This document shows, piece by piece, positions 53,280-62,280 of a stretch of DNA of 64,000 nt. The stretch is from Pseudomonadales bacterium. Its GTDB lineage: Bacteria; Pseudomonadota; Gammaproteobacteria; Pseudomonadales; Halieaceae. Where the stretch lies: contig JACKNO010000005.1 of assembly GCA_024234815.1 (NCBI GenBank), positions 310,001 to 374,000 of the forward strand, written 5' to 3'. A program made the position numbers and the translations under genes. The notes under the pieces are model-generated. The model did not search any database, had not been told where the DNA came from, and saw only the letters and a list, made by a program, of their open reading frames with translations. Position 1 is the stretch's first letter, and each line of letters opens with the position of its first letter.

Positions 53280-56200
53280 GGCGGGGGCTGCGAACCCCGG
53301 CTGGCCGGCGGCACTTCTGGCTGCGCTACTTCGCCGGGGGTGTCGTCAAACACCCGGTCGAACTCTACGGTGGGATCATCCCAGGTGCCGGTGGCGGTAT
53401 ATACCGCGCTGGTCAGCCGATTGAGCGGGGTTTCAAACACCTTGCTCAGTACAAATACACCCGCCGCCACCGGCAGACCGGCGGCCAGCGCGGCCACCCA
53501 GGGCAGGTTATTGGCGACGGGGAGCGTAACCACCAGTTCACCATCCAGCGCCCTGGATTCCACTACCGAAACACCGCTGAACTGAAAGCTGCTGGCGCCA
53601 CCCTGCACGTCCATCCTGGGCACTTCTATTCTGCCGCCCTGCAAAAGCACCTCACCATCCACGTCATCAAAAGGTATCCCCTCTTCGAACATATGTGTCA
53701 GGCTGAGACGCTGTACGATCTCCGCAAGGTTGAGAATACTGACTACCCGCAACGCGCCGGCGGCGCCACCGGACACTTCGGAAAAATGGCCCTTGCCGAT
53801 AGCGACACGCAGGGAGCCCTGACCGTGCTGCAGCGAGAAATCCCGCGGCCCGCCCGCCCATTCCAGCGCGAGGTCGAATGTCCCGGAGTCGGTCTCGATA
53901 ATTTTCTGATACCCGAGTGCTTGCAGGGTGTTCCCCAGGTCCTTGAAAACCAGCCTGGCCTCAACGCTAGTCTGGCTGTCCGGACCCTGTCGCCAGACCA
54001 ATCGACCGGGTTCGGCCGCTTGCAATTCCATCGAGGCAATATTGCCGGTGATATTCAGCGCCTGCAGGTCGTCGCCTTCACTGCGTAAATCAAAGGCCAG
54101 CTCGCCAAGCGAAGCATCGGCCTGACGTAGATCGGCAATGGTGACCGCCATATCCGGCACCTTGATGATGCGCGCCTCGCGTGACGAACCGGGATAGGAT
54201 TCCGAGATGGCCGGGCCTGCCAGATCCAGGTAGCGCAGATCCAGTCGTGATTCGCCATCGCTCACGTACAGCAACTCGCCCTGCAGCCAGTCAGTTTCGA
54301 CGTCAAGTCGCCATCGCCCGCCCTCATCGGCCAGACTGAACAGCACCGGACCAAGATCCTGCCCCTCGGCCAGCAGCCGGTCTACCCGGAGCTTTTCAAT
54401 GTCGATAGCCAGCGGCGGCGGGCTCCCAGCCGGCTCGACGGATACCTGCTCTACCGCGGCGACCACCTCCTGATCCGCCGGCGCGTCAGCCATCAAAAAT
54501 TGCTCCCATTCGAAGCTGTCGGCGTGGGCCACACGCCCACCGATACGCACCACACCAGGCTCCGGGGCGGGGCGCTCCCCACCCAGTGACAGCGCGGCGG
54601 AGTGAAGATGCCCGCCTCTGACATCCAGCTGCGCCGTGAAGCCGCTGTCCAGCGCCACGCTCACCCCCAGGCTCTCCCCGCCCAGAGACAGGTCCAGGTG
54701 CAGCGGTTCGGCGACCCCGGCGGGCTTGTCAAAAGGCTGCGGCAATTCGAGCGCGACGCCCAGCAGCTTACTGTCGATACTCATCGTCGGCGGCTCACCT
54801 GCCCCGGTGACAATGTGTGCCGTCACCGCGGTCTCGCCCCGGGCAAAATGCGGCATGTCCGGCGCCAGCCAGCGCTGTACATCGTCCACGTCCACGGAGG
54901 TCGACAATGCCACCGATACGGCGGTTCGCCCGGTTTCGGCCTGCGCCGGTCGCTGACTCACCACGGCCTGCAACGGCCGTCCCCACAACTGCCCCGCGAG
55001 CTCACGCGAGCTGAAACCCGTCGCGGTATCGTAATCAAGCACGCCGCCGATACCCCGCAGCGGCAGCCTCCCGGGAAGGATATCCAGGTCGACCTCGTTA
55101 AACTTCACCGATACACCAACCCGGGGCGCAAGCGATGCGTCAGTGAGATTCAGTTGCAGCTGGAGATCGGTATCTATTTGTCCCGACAACTGCCAGTCAG
55201 AAAACGCCTCCCCCACAAGTGGTTGCAGCGGGGAATCGTTGACCACGGCAAGGCCGTCGGCGGCGGGTCCCGCCAGCCTGCCATCCAGGGCCAGCCATAG
55301 CTGGGCAGCGTGGTCTGACCATACCTCCACGGACAGGTCCTTAACGTCCGATTCCAGCAGGTTCGCAGTCGCGGCCCAGACGCTGACCTTACTGTCATTG
55401 ATCAGGACAGTACCGTCGACATTGGAGAGCGGCGGCCAGTCCGGGTGATAACTCAGTGCGGTGTCCTGGATATTGAAAAACAGCTGCACGGTGCGCAACT
55501 CGCTGGCGCCCGCAGTTAGGCTCCCCCGCCAAAGGAAAGCGCCCTGCTCGATCAATCCGTCGCCAATACTCCCGGCAAGCCAGGAGCGCAGGCCCTCGTC
55601 GAGAATGAACGGAATGTATTTGGCTCGCTGTCGGGGAGCCGTGCTTTGCAGCCCGACGAGCAAATCCATTTCCAGTCCCGTGTCGGTGGGCAGCAGCGGT
55701 ATGTTCAGGCCGAACAGCACCGGCACAGTCCCTTCATCCCCGAGTGCCTGCACCAGGCCACTGGAGAGTTTGACCGCCTCCTCGTCCCAGTCGATGTATA
55801 TGGTGCCCCGGAAACTGTCATAGTGCAGGGGCTTCTCGTAAACGGTGGGAAAATCCATGTCGAATTGCGAGCTGTCCAGCACCACGAAGCCACTGCCAGG
55901 AGACAACTCTACATAGCCGCGGGCTCCCGTGATACCGGGCGCACCGTGCCAGGCATCCACGGCGAACTCATCAAACCTGGCCTGCAGCTGCCAGCCGGAC
56001 TGAAGCTCGCCGGTGTCGGAAATACTGGCCTGCAGGGATGACAGGGTACCCCTGGGGCTCAGGGTTCGCAGCAGCTCGGCCGCCGCGGCGGGCAGGCTTT
56101 CGGTATCCGCCAGCAGGGTACTGAGCGGCGCCAGGGCCAATCCCTGCGCGCCCAGGTTCAGAGTCTCTCCTCGGATGTTCAGTTGCAGGCGCGGCACCTG

Positions 56201-57217
56201 CAAATGGGCACCGCCGCGCGCCAGTTCCAGGTCGGCGATGGACAACCCCCAACCGCCGTTCTGGTCCGCGAGACTGGCCGCGAAGCCTACCCTGTCCAGG
56301 GAAACCTTCCAGGACCCGTCCCGGGCCGACAACTGTGCGGCATCCATCCTTATTCGCAGCGATGTCGAGGATTTTCCCAGATCCCAGTTCGACCACAACT
56401 CCAGACCCAGGCCGCCGTCAACGCGAAGACTGCGCAGGGAGTCCGGCAACAGATCGTTCACTGCGCCCAGCTCGGCCGTTGCGACATCCAGGTAGAGTCG
56501 ACCTGTAAACGCCTCGGGCGCGAACGGATTGCCAATGCCCTCCCCGAGGAAGAAAATTTCCATCCCCCTTGAAGACAGCAGCTGGCCTTCCAGGTGGCGC
56601 CGGCTACCCTCCCGGGAGAGGGCAAGATTGAGATCAAACCGGCGTTCTTCACCACCGGGAAGAAGCAATTCCAGGTGGACATCATCCAGTGCAAGCTGCT
56701 CCAGGGTCAGCAGAAAGCCCTCCAGTGAATCTCCCAGCGGTGAATCGCCAGCATCGAATCCCCGGATGTGGAGTCGACCGTCAGTATCGAGCTCACCCGC
56801 CAATTGCAAACCGCTCAGGTTCAGGAGCGTCATTTGCAACGAGCCTGCGAGCAGGCTGCCGGCCACGTCCAGGGCAATCCGTCCCTCTGCAAGTTCCATG
56901 GTACGCCCACTTTCTCCGGGCATGGTGAGCCGCAAGCCCTCGAGCACCAATACCGGCGTGAACGAATGCCACTGTGAGCTGACCCGGTCGGCGTCTATGG
57001 TGAAAGGAACGCGCTGATTGAGTCCCTGCAGGATTTCAGCCTGGAACGAGCCAGTCAGGGAGCTGAGCATTCGACCCACGCTGACATAGACCGCCAGCAA
57101 CACGATCAGAATGACAATCGCGCCCCATAGAACCCTGCTGAGCGTGTGATAGATGGATTGTTTCAATTTGCGTCCCGCGACCTGGCCTTCATTAACGACG
57201 CTTGCCAAGGCTGCCAT
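53261..57217 (-). CDS. yhdP: AsmA-like phospholipid transport protein YhdP
   Basis: Very large envelope-spanning protein, 1318 residues from ATG 57217. One N-terminal transmembrane helix (about 25-45) is followed by a long, repetitive beta-rich groove of the AsmA/DUF3971 type and a C-terminal AsmA_2-like region, ending in a Pro/Ser-rich tail. Family members (YhdP, TamB, YdbH) bridge inner and outer membrane for phospholipid delivery. No ribosome binding site is clear at this ATG, so a nearby downstream start is possible. It follows rng in the conserved mre-maf-rng-yhdP order. Confidence 0.9.
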   Translation of the reverse strand: MAALASVVNEGQVAGRKLKQSIYHTLSRVLWGAIVILIVLLAVYVSVGRMLSSLTGSFQAEILQGLNQRVPFTIDADRVSSQWHSFTPVLVLEGLRLTMPGESGRTMELAEGRIALDVAGSLLAGSLQMTLLNLSGLQLAGELDTDGRLHIRGFDAGDSPLGDSLEGFLLTLEQLALDDVHLELLLPGGEERRFDLNLALSREGSRRHLEGQLLSSRGMEIFFLGEGIGNPFAPEAFTGRLYLDVATAELGAVNDLLPDSLRSLRVDGGLGLELWSNWDLGKSSTSLRIRMDAAQLSARDGSWKVSLDRVGFAASLADQNGGWGLSIADLELARGGAHLQVPRLQLNIRGETLNLGAQGLALAPLSTLLADTESLPAAAAELLRTLSPRGTLSSLQASISDTGELQSGWQLQARFDEFAVDAWHGAPGITGARGYVELSPGSGFVVLDSSQFDMDFPTVYEKPLHYDSFRGTIYIDWDEEAVKLSSGLVQALGDEGTVPVLFGLNIPLLPTDTGLEMDLLVGLQSTAPRQRAKYIPFILDEGLRSWLAGSIGDGLIEQGAFLWRGSLTAGASELRTVQLFFNIQDTALSYHPDWPPLSNVDGTVLINDSKVSVWAATANLLESDVKDLSVEVWSDHAAQLWLALDGRLAGPAADGLAVVNDSPLQPLVGEAFSDWQLSGQIDTDLQLQLNLTDASLAPRVGVSVKFNEVDLDILPGRLPLRGIGGVLDYDTATGFSSRELAGQLWGRPLQAVVSQRPAQAETGRTAVSVALSTSVDVDDVQRWLAPDMPHFARGETAVTAHIVTGAGEPPTMSIDSKLLGVALELPQPFDKPAGVAEPLHLDLSLGGESLGVSVALDSGFTAQLDVRGGHLHSAALSLGGERPAPEPGVVRIGGRVAHADSFEWEQFLMADAPADQEVVAAVEQVSVEPAGSPPPLAIDIEKLRVDRLLAEGQDLGPVLFSLADEGGRWRLDVETDWLQGELLYVSDGESRLDLRYLDLAGPAISESYPGSSREARIIKVPDMAVTIADLRQADASLGELAFDLRSEGDDLQALNITGNIASMELQAAEPGRLVWRQGPDSQTSVEARLVFKDLGNTLQALGYQKIIETDSGTFDLALEWAGGPRDFSLQHGQGSLRVAIGKGHFSEVSGGAAGALRVVSILNLAEIVQRLSLTHMFEEGIPFDDVDGEVLLQGGRIEVPRMDVQGGASSFQFSGVSVVESRALDGELVVTLPVANNLPWVAALAAGLPVAAGVFVLSKVFETPLNRLTSAVYTATGTWDDPTVEFDRVFDDTPGEVAQPEVPPASRGSQPPPQSESP

Positions 57218-57225
57218 TATGAAGT

Positions 57226-58704
57226 TCAGAGCATGGCTATGTCGAAATGTTCCTGCCCATAAAGGGGCTCCGGCTGCAGGCGGACCCGCGCTGCCGTCGC
57301 AGCACACACCTGGGCAAGGCAGGGCGCCTCCTCGCCCCTCAGCAAAGCCACCACCGCTGGCGCTGCCTGCACCAGGAGCTCGACTTTTTCGCCGGTTCGG
57401 GCGACCCGGTTGACCTCCCGGGCGATGTCGTAGCAAATCGTGCGGGCGGATTTTATCGCGCCCCTGCCCAGGCACCTGGGGCATTCCTCCCCCAGCGTCT
57501 GCAGCAGGTTTTTCCCCGTGAGTTTGCGACTGACTATAGCCAGGCCCAGGTCTGACATCCCGCTGAAGGTAGTGGGCGAGGGATCGCGCTGCAGGGACTC
57601 CCGCAAAGCACTTTCCAGTTGCCGGCGCTGCTCACGTCCTGACATGTCGATAAAATCGATAACGATGATGCCGCCGAGATTGCGCAGCCGCAGCTGCCGG
57701 GCCACCATCGTCGCAGCCTCAAGATTGGTCTGTAACACCGTTTCCACCGGGTCAGCACCACCCACAAAAGAGCCGGTGTTCACATCAATGGTCGTCATCG
57801 ACTCGGTCTGGTCGATCACCAGGAAACCGCCACAATCCAGTTCCACCCTGCGCTCGAGTGCCTCGCGCACTGCCACCTCGGCGCCAAATGATTCGAATAA
57901 TGGGCGCTCGCCCCGGTATGCCTGCAGACGCTCGCAGAGCTCGGGTAAATATTCGCCGCAAAAGTCGCGCAGTTCCTGCAAGCTGGGGGGATGGTCCACC
58001 AGTACCCGCTCCAGCGTCGACGCGGCCCTGTCGCGCACAATCCGCAAATGCAGCGGCAGGTCAGCGTACAGCAACCCCGGGGCGGTGGACTCCTGGCTAC
58101 AGCGGCGCACCCTGGCCCACAAGCGCTGGAGATAGCGCAGCTCTGCGCGCAGCGTCGCGAGATCGCTGCCCTCGGCCGCCGTGCGCAGAATATAGCCGCC
58201 GCTTTCCCCCAGCCCCTCCAGGGCGAGCGCCTCCCGCAGACAGGAAAGCAGGCGCGCCCGCTCTGCGGCGGCGTCGATGCGCTGGGAGATGCCGAGCCGG
58301 GCCGATCCAGGCAGAAAGACCAGGCAGCGTGAGGACAGCGACAGGCTGGAGCTGAGGCGGGCTCCCTTGTCACCGAGCGGGCCGCGGGTCGCCTGTACCA
58401 GCAGTTTCTGGCCCTGGCGAAGGTAGTCACCGATAGCGGAGTGACGCTCGGTCCCGTTGCCAGATTTGGCACTCATCGCCTCGGCCAGGTCCGACTGGTG
58501 AATAAACCCGGTACGTTCAGCGCCAATATCCACGAACGCGGCCTGCATTCCAGGCAACACCCTTACGACCTTGCCGCTATAGATATTGCCTACGAGTCCA
58601 CGGCCGGCACTGCGTTCAATATGGATTTCCCGGACCTCCCCATTTTCCAGCAACGCTACCCGCATCTCCCCGGGTAAGGCGTTGACCAGGAGCGTCTCAC
58701 TCAT
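57226..58704 (-). CDS. rng: Ribonuclease G
   Basis: Endoribonuclease maturing 16S rRNA 5' ends and degrading mRNA. Start MSETLLVNALPGEMRVAL gives 492 residues, RNase G rather than RNase E length. An S1-like domain (about 38-125), the DNase I-like catalytic site DQTESMTTIDVNTG and the Zn-link CPRCLGRG are present. The frame upstream lies within maf and is ignored. It overlaps maf by eight bases. Confidence 0.95.
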   Translation of the reverse strand: MSETLLVNALPGEMRVALLENGEVREIHIERSAGRGLVGNIYSGKVVRVLPGMQAAFVDIGAERTGFIHQSDLAEAMSAKSGNGTERHSAIGDYLRQGQKLLVQATRGPLGDKGARLSSSLSLSSRCLVFLPGSARLGISQRIDAAAERARLLSCLREALALEGLGESGGYILRTAAEGSDLATLRAELRYLQRLWARVRRCSQESTAPGLLYADLPLHLRIVRDRAASTLERVLVDHPPSLQELRDFCGEYLPELCERLQAYRGERPLFESFGAEVAVREALERRVELDCGGFLVIDQTESMTTIDVNTGSFVGGADPVETVLQTNLEAATMVARQLRLRNLGGIIVIDFIDMSGREQRRQLESALRESLQRDPSPTTFSGMSDLGLAIVSRKLTGKNLLQTLGEECPRCLGRGAIKSARTICYDIAREVNRVARTGEKVELLVQAAPAVVALLRGEEAPCLAQVCAATAARVRLQPEPLYGQEHFDIAML

Positions 58705-59287
58705 CCCCCGGTTCCAGGCTGGTGGCGATACCGTTGCTGCGCAGCAACTGCCAGGTTTCGGCCAGCGGCAGGCCGACCACATTGCTGTAACTGCCGTGGA
58801 TACTGCGGATAAAGGCGGCCGCCAGGCCCTGGATAGCATAGGCCCCGGCCTTGTCCCAGGGTTCGTCGGTGGCGAGGTAGGCCTCGCAAAGCTCGCGCGT
58901 CAACGCTATGAACTCCACGCGGGTCTCAACCAGATCCTGTTCGATGTTCCCCCCACGATAAAGACATACGGCAGTGTAGACCGAGTGGCTGCGGCCACTG
59001 AGTCTGGCCAGCATGGCGAGCCCGTCAAAGTGATCGCGGGGCTTTCCCAGGACATCATCGTCGATGAGCACTGTGGTATCGGCGGCAAGCACCGCATGGT
59101 CCGCGGGGAAGCGTTGCGCGACAGCCAGCGCCTTTTCCATGGCCATACGCTCAACGTAAGCGACCGGGGTTTCACCGCCGTGCCGGCTTTCGTCGATGTC
59201 GGCGGGTTCGCACAGGTAGCGCACCCCCAGCTGATCCAGCAATTCGCGGCGGCGCGGGGAGGCCGATGCCAACACCAGGGAAGTCAT
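58697..59287 (-). CDS. maf: Maf-like nucleoside triphosphate pyrophosphatase (YhdE type)
   Basis: 196-residue Maf protein, house-cleaning hydrolase of noncanonical or excess nucleotides; YhdE-type members prefer dTTP/UTP. LVLASASPRRRELLDQLG at the N-terminus, AADTTVLIDDDVLGKP and GAYAIQGLAAAFI are the family motifs. It sits between mreD and rng with tight spacing. Confidence 0.93.
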   Translation of the reverse strand: MTSLVLASASPRRRELLDQLGVRYLCEPADIDESRHGGETPVAYVERMAMEKALAVAQRFPADHAVLAADTTVLIDDDVLGKPRDHFDGLAMLARLSGRSHSVYTAVCLYRGGNIEQDLVETRVEFIALTRELCEAYLATDEPWDKAGAYAIQGLAAAFIRSIHGSYSNVVGLPLAETWQLLRSNGIATSLEPGDE

Positions 59288-59288
59288 C

Positions 59289-59777
59289 TCAGGTCACCAT
59301 GTAATGCCGACGCAGGCGCCGCAGGACATGCAGGATCACCGGCCAGAGCAGTGCACTGGAGACCGCCGGCAGCAAAAACGACAGGGTGGGACTGCCGATA
59401 CCTTCGAGGTTTTGTACCCATTGGCAAACCAGCTGGTTGATGCCGACAATTACAAATACCACGGCGGCCTGCTGCAAAACGCTGAACACCCGCAGACGCT
59501 GGTACAGGGTGAAGCAGAGCAGCGCCACGACCACCAGGGCGAATGCATTCTGGCCCAGCACCGCCCCTTCCAGCGCATCGAGCATGACGCCCAGCGGCAG
59601 AGCGGTGATTATTCCCACCCGATGCGGTAATGCGATGGTCCAGTAAATGAGGGTGAGTGCCACCCACTCCGGGCGCGCAAACAACAACCACTGCGGCAGC
59701 GGCAACACCGCCAGTACGTAAGCCACCAGAAATGAGACAAGAATTACCCAATAGCCGCGCGCCTCCTGCTGTACCAC
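59289..59777 (-). CDS. mreD: Rod shape-determining protein MreD
   Basis: 162-residue integral membrane component of the elongasome with five to six hydrophobic helices. Start is GTG (GTGGTACAGC), three bases after the mreC stop; no ATG is available. Length and position between mreC and maf are standard. Confidence 0.92.
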   Translation of the reverse strand: MVQQEARGYWVILVSFLVAYVLAVLPLPQWLLFARPEWVALTLIYWTIALPHRVGIITALPLGVMLDALEGAVLGQNAFALVVVALLCFTLYQRLRVFSVLQQAAVVFVIVGINQLVCQWVQNLEGIGSPTLSFLLPAVSSALLWPVILHVLRRLRRHYMVT

Positions 59778-59780
59778 GGC

Positions 59781-60617
59781 TCAGGGTTCCTGGTGGGCCT
59801 GGGTTGAAAAGACCAGCAGCACATGACGACTGCGATCTAGCGCAGCGCTGGGCCGGGCCACGACGCGGGCGAACATTTTGCCGGGATCGTGCTCGATTTC
59901 GGTGACTACCGCTACCGGGTATCCACCCGGAAAGCGCTGGCCCAGGCCCGATGTCACCAGCAGGTCGCCCACCTGGATATCAGTGGTGGCGGAAACATGC
60001 CGGATCTCGAGGGCGCCGAGCGAGCCGGTGCCCTCGGCGATGGCCCGTACACCATTGCGATTGACCTGGACCGGGATGGAATGGGTGGCGTCCGTGATGA
60101 GCAGCGCACGCGAGGTCGTCGCGCTGACTTCCACGATCTGGCCCATCAGTCCATCCGCGTTGATGAGCGGTTGGCCGACGAAAACACCGTCCAGCTCGCC
60201 TTTATTCAACACCAACTGGTGCCTCACAGGGTCCGGTGAGACACCCATCAATTCGGCTACAAGGACATCGTCGCGCAACATCGCGGTGGAATTGAGCAGG
60301 GCCCGCAGACGCACGTTCTCCGCCTGCAGCGCGGCCATCTGCTGGGAACGGCCCTGCAGAATCAGGTTTTCCCGCGCCAGGCGCTCATTTTCTTCCAGCA
60401 TCTCGGTCCGGGACTGGACATGCTCCTCACTCCAATCCCGCAAACGCAGCGGCAGGTCGGCCAACCAGAAAATGGGGGTGCCCAGCGTGTCCAGCACAGA
60501 CCGGGTAGTCTCCAGTCTCTGGTAACGCAGATCGGCGGTGATCAGGGCGAGGATCACGAAAATCGCCAGCAAAAGACGCAGTCCGGCGGAAGACTGTTTG
60601 ACGAACAGCGGTTTGAT
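59781..60617 (-). CDS. mreC: Rod shape-determining protein MreC (noncanonical start)
   Basis: Bitopic elongasome scaffold that activates the RodA-PBP2 pair. One transmembrane helix (about 16-33) is followed by a coiled coil (about 60-105) and beta domains ending shortly after RPSAALDRSRHVLLVF. The conserved N-terminal pattern (KPLF, then an Arg/Leu-rich entry into the helix) is encoded from 60617 as IKPLFVKQSSAGLRLLL. The in-frame window back to the TGA at 60629 has no ATG, GTG or TTG. Candidate starts are ATC (60617, correctly spaced from GAGGA) and CTG (60623, nearly touching it). TTG 60572 is the first conventional codon, but using it removes the 15-residue cytoplasmic tail. The gene is secure; its start is not. 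Confidence 0.9.
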   Translation of the reverse strand: MKPLFVKQSSAGLRLLLAIFVILALITADLRYQRLETTRSVLDTLGTPIFWLADLPLRLRDWSEEHVQSRTEMLEENERLARENLILQGRSQQMAALQAENVRLRALLNSTAMLRDDVLVAELMGVSPDPVRHQLVLNKGELDGVFVGQPLINADGLMGQIVEVSATTSRALLITDATHSIPVQVNRNGVRAIAEGTGSLGALEIRHVSATTDIQVGDLLVTSGLGQRFPGGYPVAVVTEIEHDPGKMFARVVARPSAALDRSRHVLLVFSTQAHQEP

Positions 60618-60675
60618 ACTCAGTCCTCACTAAATCGCGCCACCCCGCCGGCAGGCAGGGCGGCCGTGCAAACCG

Positions 60676-61713
60676 TCACTCTGTAGACAGCAGGTCCATC
60701 GTGTGTCGATCCATCCGCTCCATTGCCATTCCACCACCGCGGGCGACGCAGGTCAGCGGGTCCTCGGCGACGATGACCGGAAGGCCGGTTTCCTCGGAGA
60801 TGAGGCGATCCAGATCGCGCAGCAGGGCGCCGCCACCGGTCAATACTATACCGCTCTCGGCGATATCTGCCGCCAGTTCCGGTGGTGATTGCTCCAGCGC
60901 GGATTTTACCGCCTGCACGATGGACGACAGGGGATCCTGCAGGGACTCGAGAATTTCGTCGCTATTGAGGGTAAAACTGCGGGGCACACCCTCCGCCAGG
61001 TTGCGCCCGCGCACATCGATCTCACGCATCTCGCTACCCGCGAAAGCGCAACCGATCTCTTCTTTTATACGCTCCGCGGTGGCATCGCCAATCAGGCTGC
61101 CGTAGCGACGGCGCACATGGGCCACAATCGCTTCATCGAAACGGTCGCCACCAATTCGCAGGGAATCCCTGTAGACCACCCCGTTGAGCGAGATAATCGC
61201 TATCTCGGTCGTGCCGCCACCGACATCCACCACCATACAACCAGTGGCTTCCTCGACGCTCAGGCCGGCGCCGATCGCGGCGGCCATAGGCTCCTCGATC
61301 AGGCGGACTTCCCTCGCACCGGCACTGAGCGCCGATTCGCGGATAGCGCGCCGCTCTACCTGGGTGGACATACACGGCACACACACCAGTACCCGGGGGC
61401 TGGGACGGATGAACTTGCTCTCGTGCACCTTGGCGATAAAGTGCTGCAGCATTTTCTCGGTGACCTGGAAATCGGCGATGACGCCATCCTTGAGGGGACG
61501 GATCGCGGTGATATTGCCAGGGGTACGGCCCAACATACGTTTTGCCTCCGTACCAACTGCCTCTATGGTCTTTTGGCCATTATGGATGCGAATAGCCACG
61601 ACCGAGGGCTCATTCAGCACTATTCCCTTGTCGCGCACGTAGATCAGGGTGTTGGCCGTACCCAGATCGATGGAGAGGTCACTTGAGAACACTCCGCGCA
61701 GTTTTTTCAACAT
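60676..61713 (-). CDS. mreB: Rod shape-determining actin MreB
   Basis: Bacterial actin of 345 residues that orients lateral wall synthesis. Phosphate loops IDLGTANTLIY and VVDVGGGTTEIAI, the LIEEPMAAAIGAGL segment and the TGGGALLRDLD adenosine motif are intact. First of mreBCD; an AAAGGTAG lies upstream of the ATG at somewhat long spacing. Divergent from gatC. Confidence 0.97.
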   Translation of the reverse strand: MLKKLRGVFSSDLSIDLGTANTLIYVRDKGIVLNEPSVVAIRIHNGQKTIEAVGTEAKRMLGRTPGNITAIRPLKDGVIADFQVTEKMLQHFIAKVHESKFIRPSPRVLVCVPCMSTQVERRAIRESALSAGAREVRLIEEPMAAAIGAGLSVEEATGCMVVDVGGGTTEIAIISLNGVVYRDSLRIGGDRFDEAIVAHVRRRYGSLIGDATAERIKEEIGCAFAGSEMREIDVRGRNLAEGVPRSFTLNSDEILESLQDPLSSIVQAVKSALEQSPPELAADIAESGIVLTGGGALLRDLDRLISEETGLPVIVAEDPLTCVARGGGMAMERMDRHTMDLLSTE

Positions 61714-61971
61714 TAATTCTTACTACCTTTTGAATACAACGGGGGAACTCCGACGCGGAGTCCTGCATGCTTCCCTACCCACCACCTCCAGGCAAATACC
61801 GGTAACCTGGAAGGGCTGGAAAAAGCCCTGAAATAACTGCGGCGACGGATGATTTCTTGGGGATGTAATTTTCCCGCAACTGTATCAACCACGGGGATTT
61901 TGGGCAAGGCGCAAATATGATAACTTTACGCCCCCGCTGCCCCGGAGGCAGCCCTCCCCGGTTAAAAATAC

Positions 61972-62259
61972 ATGGCTATTGAGCAGAACGAGATAGAAAA
62001 GATTGCCGAGCTTGCGCGTATCCGCATCGCGCCTGACCAGATCGGCCAGGTAACCGGTCGAATTACCGAAATCCTGGGCATGGTGGATCAGCTGCAGGCG
62101 GTCGACACCCGGGACATAGAACCCCTGGCCAACCCATTGGATGCCGTGCAGCGCCTGCGGCCCGATGAAGTCACCGAGGAAAATCACCGGGAGGCCTTCC
62201 AGGCTATAGCCCCCGCCGTCGAAAACGGCCTCTACCTGGTTCCCAGGGTCGTCGAATAG
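61972..62259 (+). CDS. gatC: Asp/Glu-tRNA amidotransferase subunit GatC
   Basis: 95-residue small subunit that stabilises GatA-GatB of the GatCAB amidotransferase, which amidates mischarged Asp-tRNA(Asn) and/or Glu-tRNA(Gln). The EKIAELARIRI N-terminus and LPNVLRPDE-type motif (here PLDAVQRLRPDEV) are visible. The 258 bases between mreB and gatC hold divergent control sequence without a clear promoter. Confidence 0.94.
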   Translation: MAIEQNEIEKIAELARIRIAPDQIGQVTGRITEILGMVDQLQAVDTRDIEPLANPLDAVQRLRPDEVTEENHREAFQAIAPAVENGLYLVPRVVE

Positions 62260-62280
62260 CGGTGAAGACAGGACAATTAC

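Noticed and set aside
57218..57484. Longer start for yhdP reaching into rng
   Set aside because: The extra 89 residues are Pro/Gly/Arg-rich, antisense-like to nothing but in a different frame of rng, and precede the natural N-terminal membrane helix; ATG 57217 suffices.
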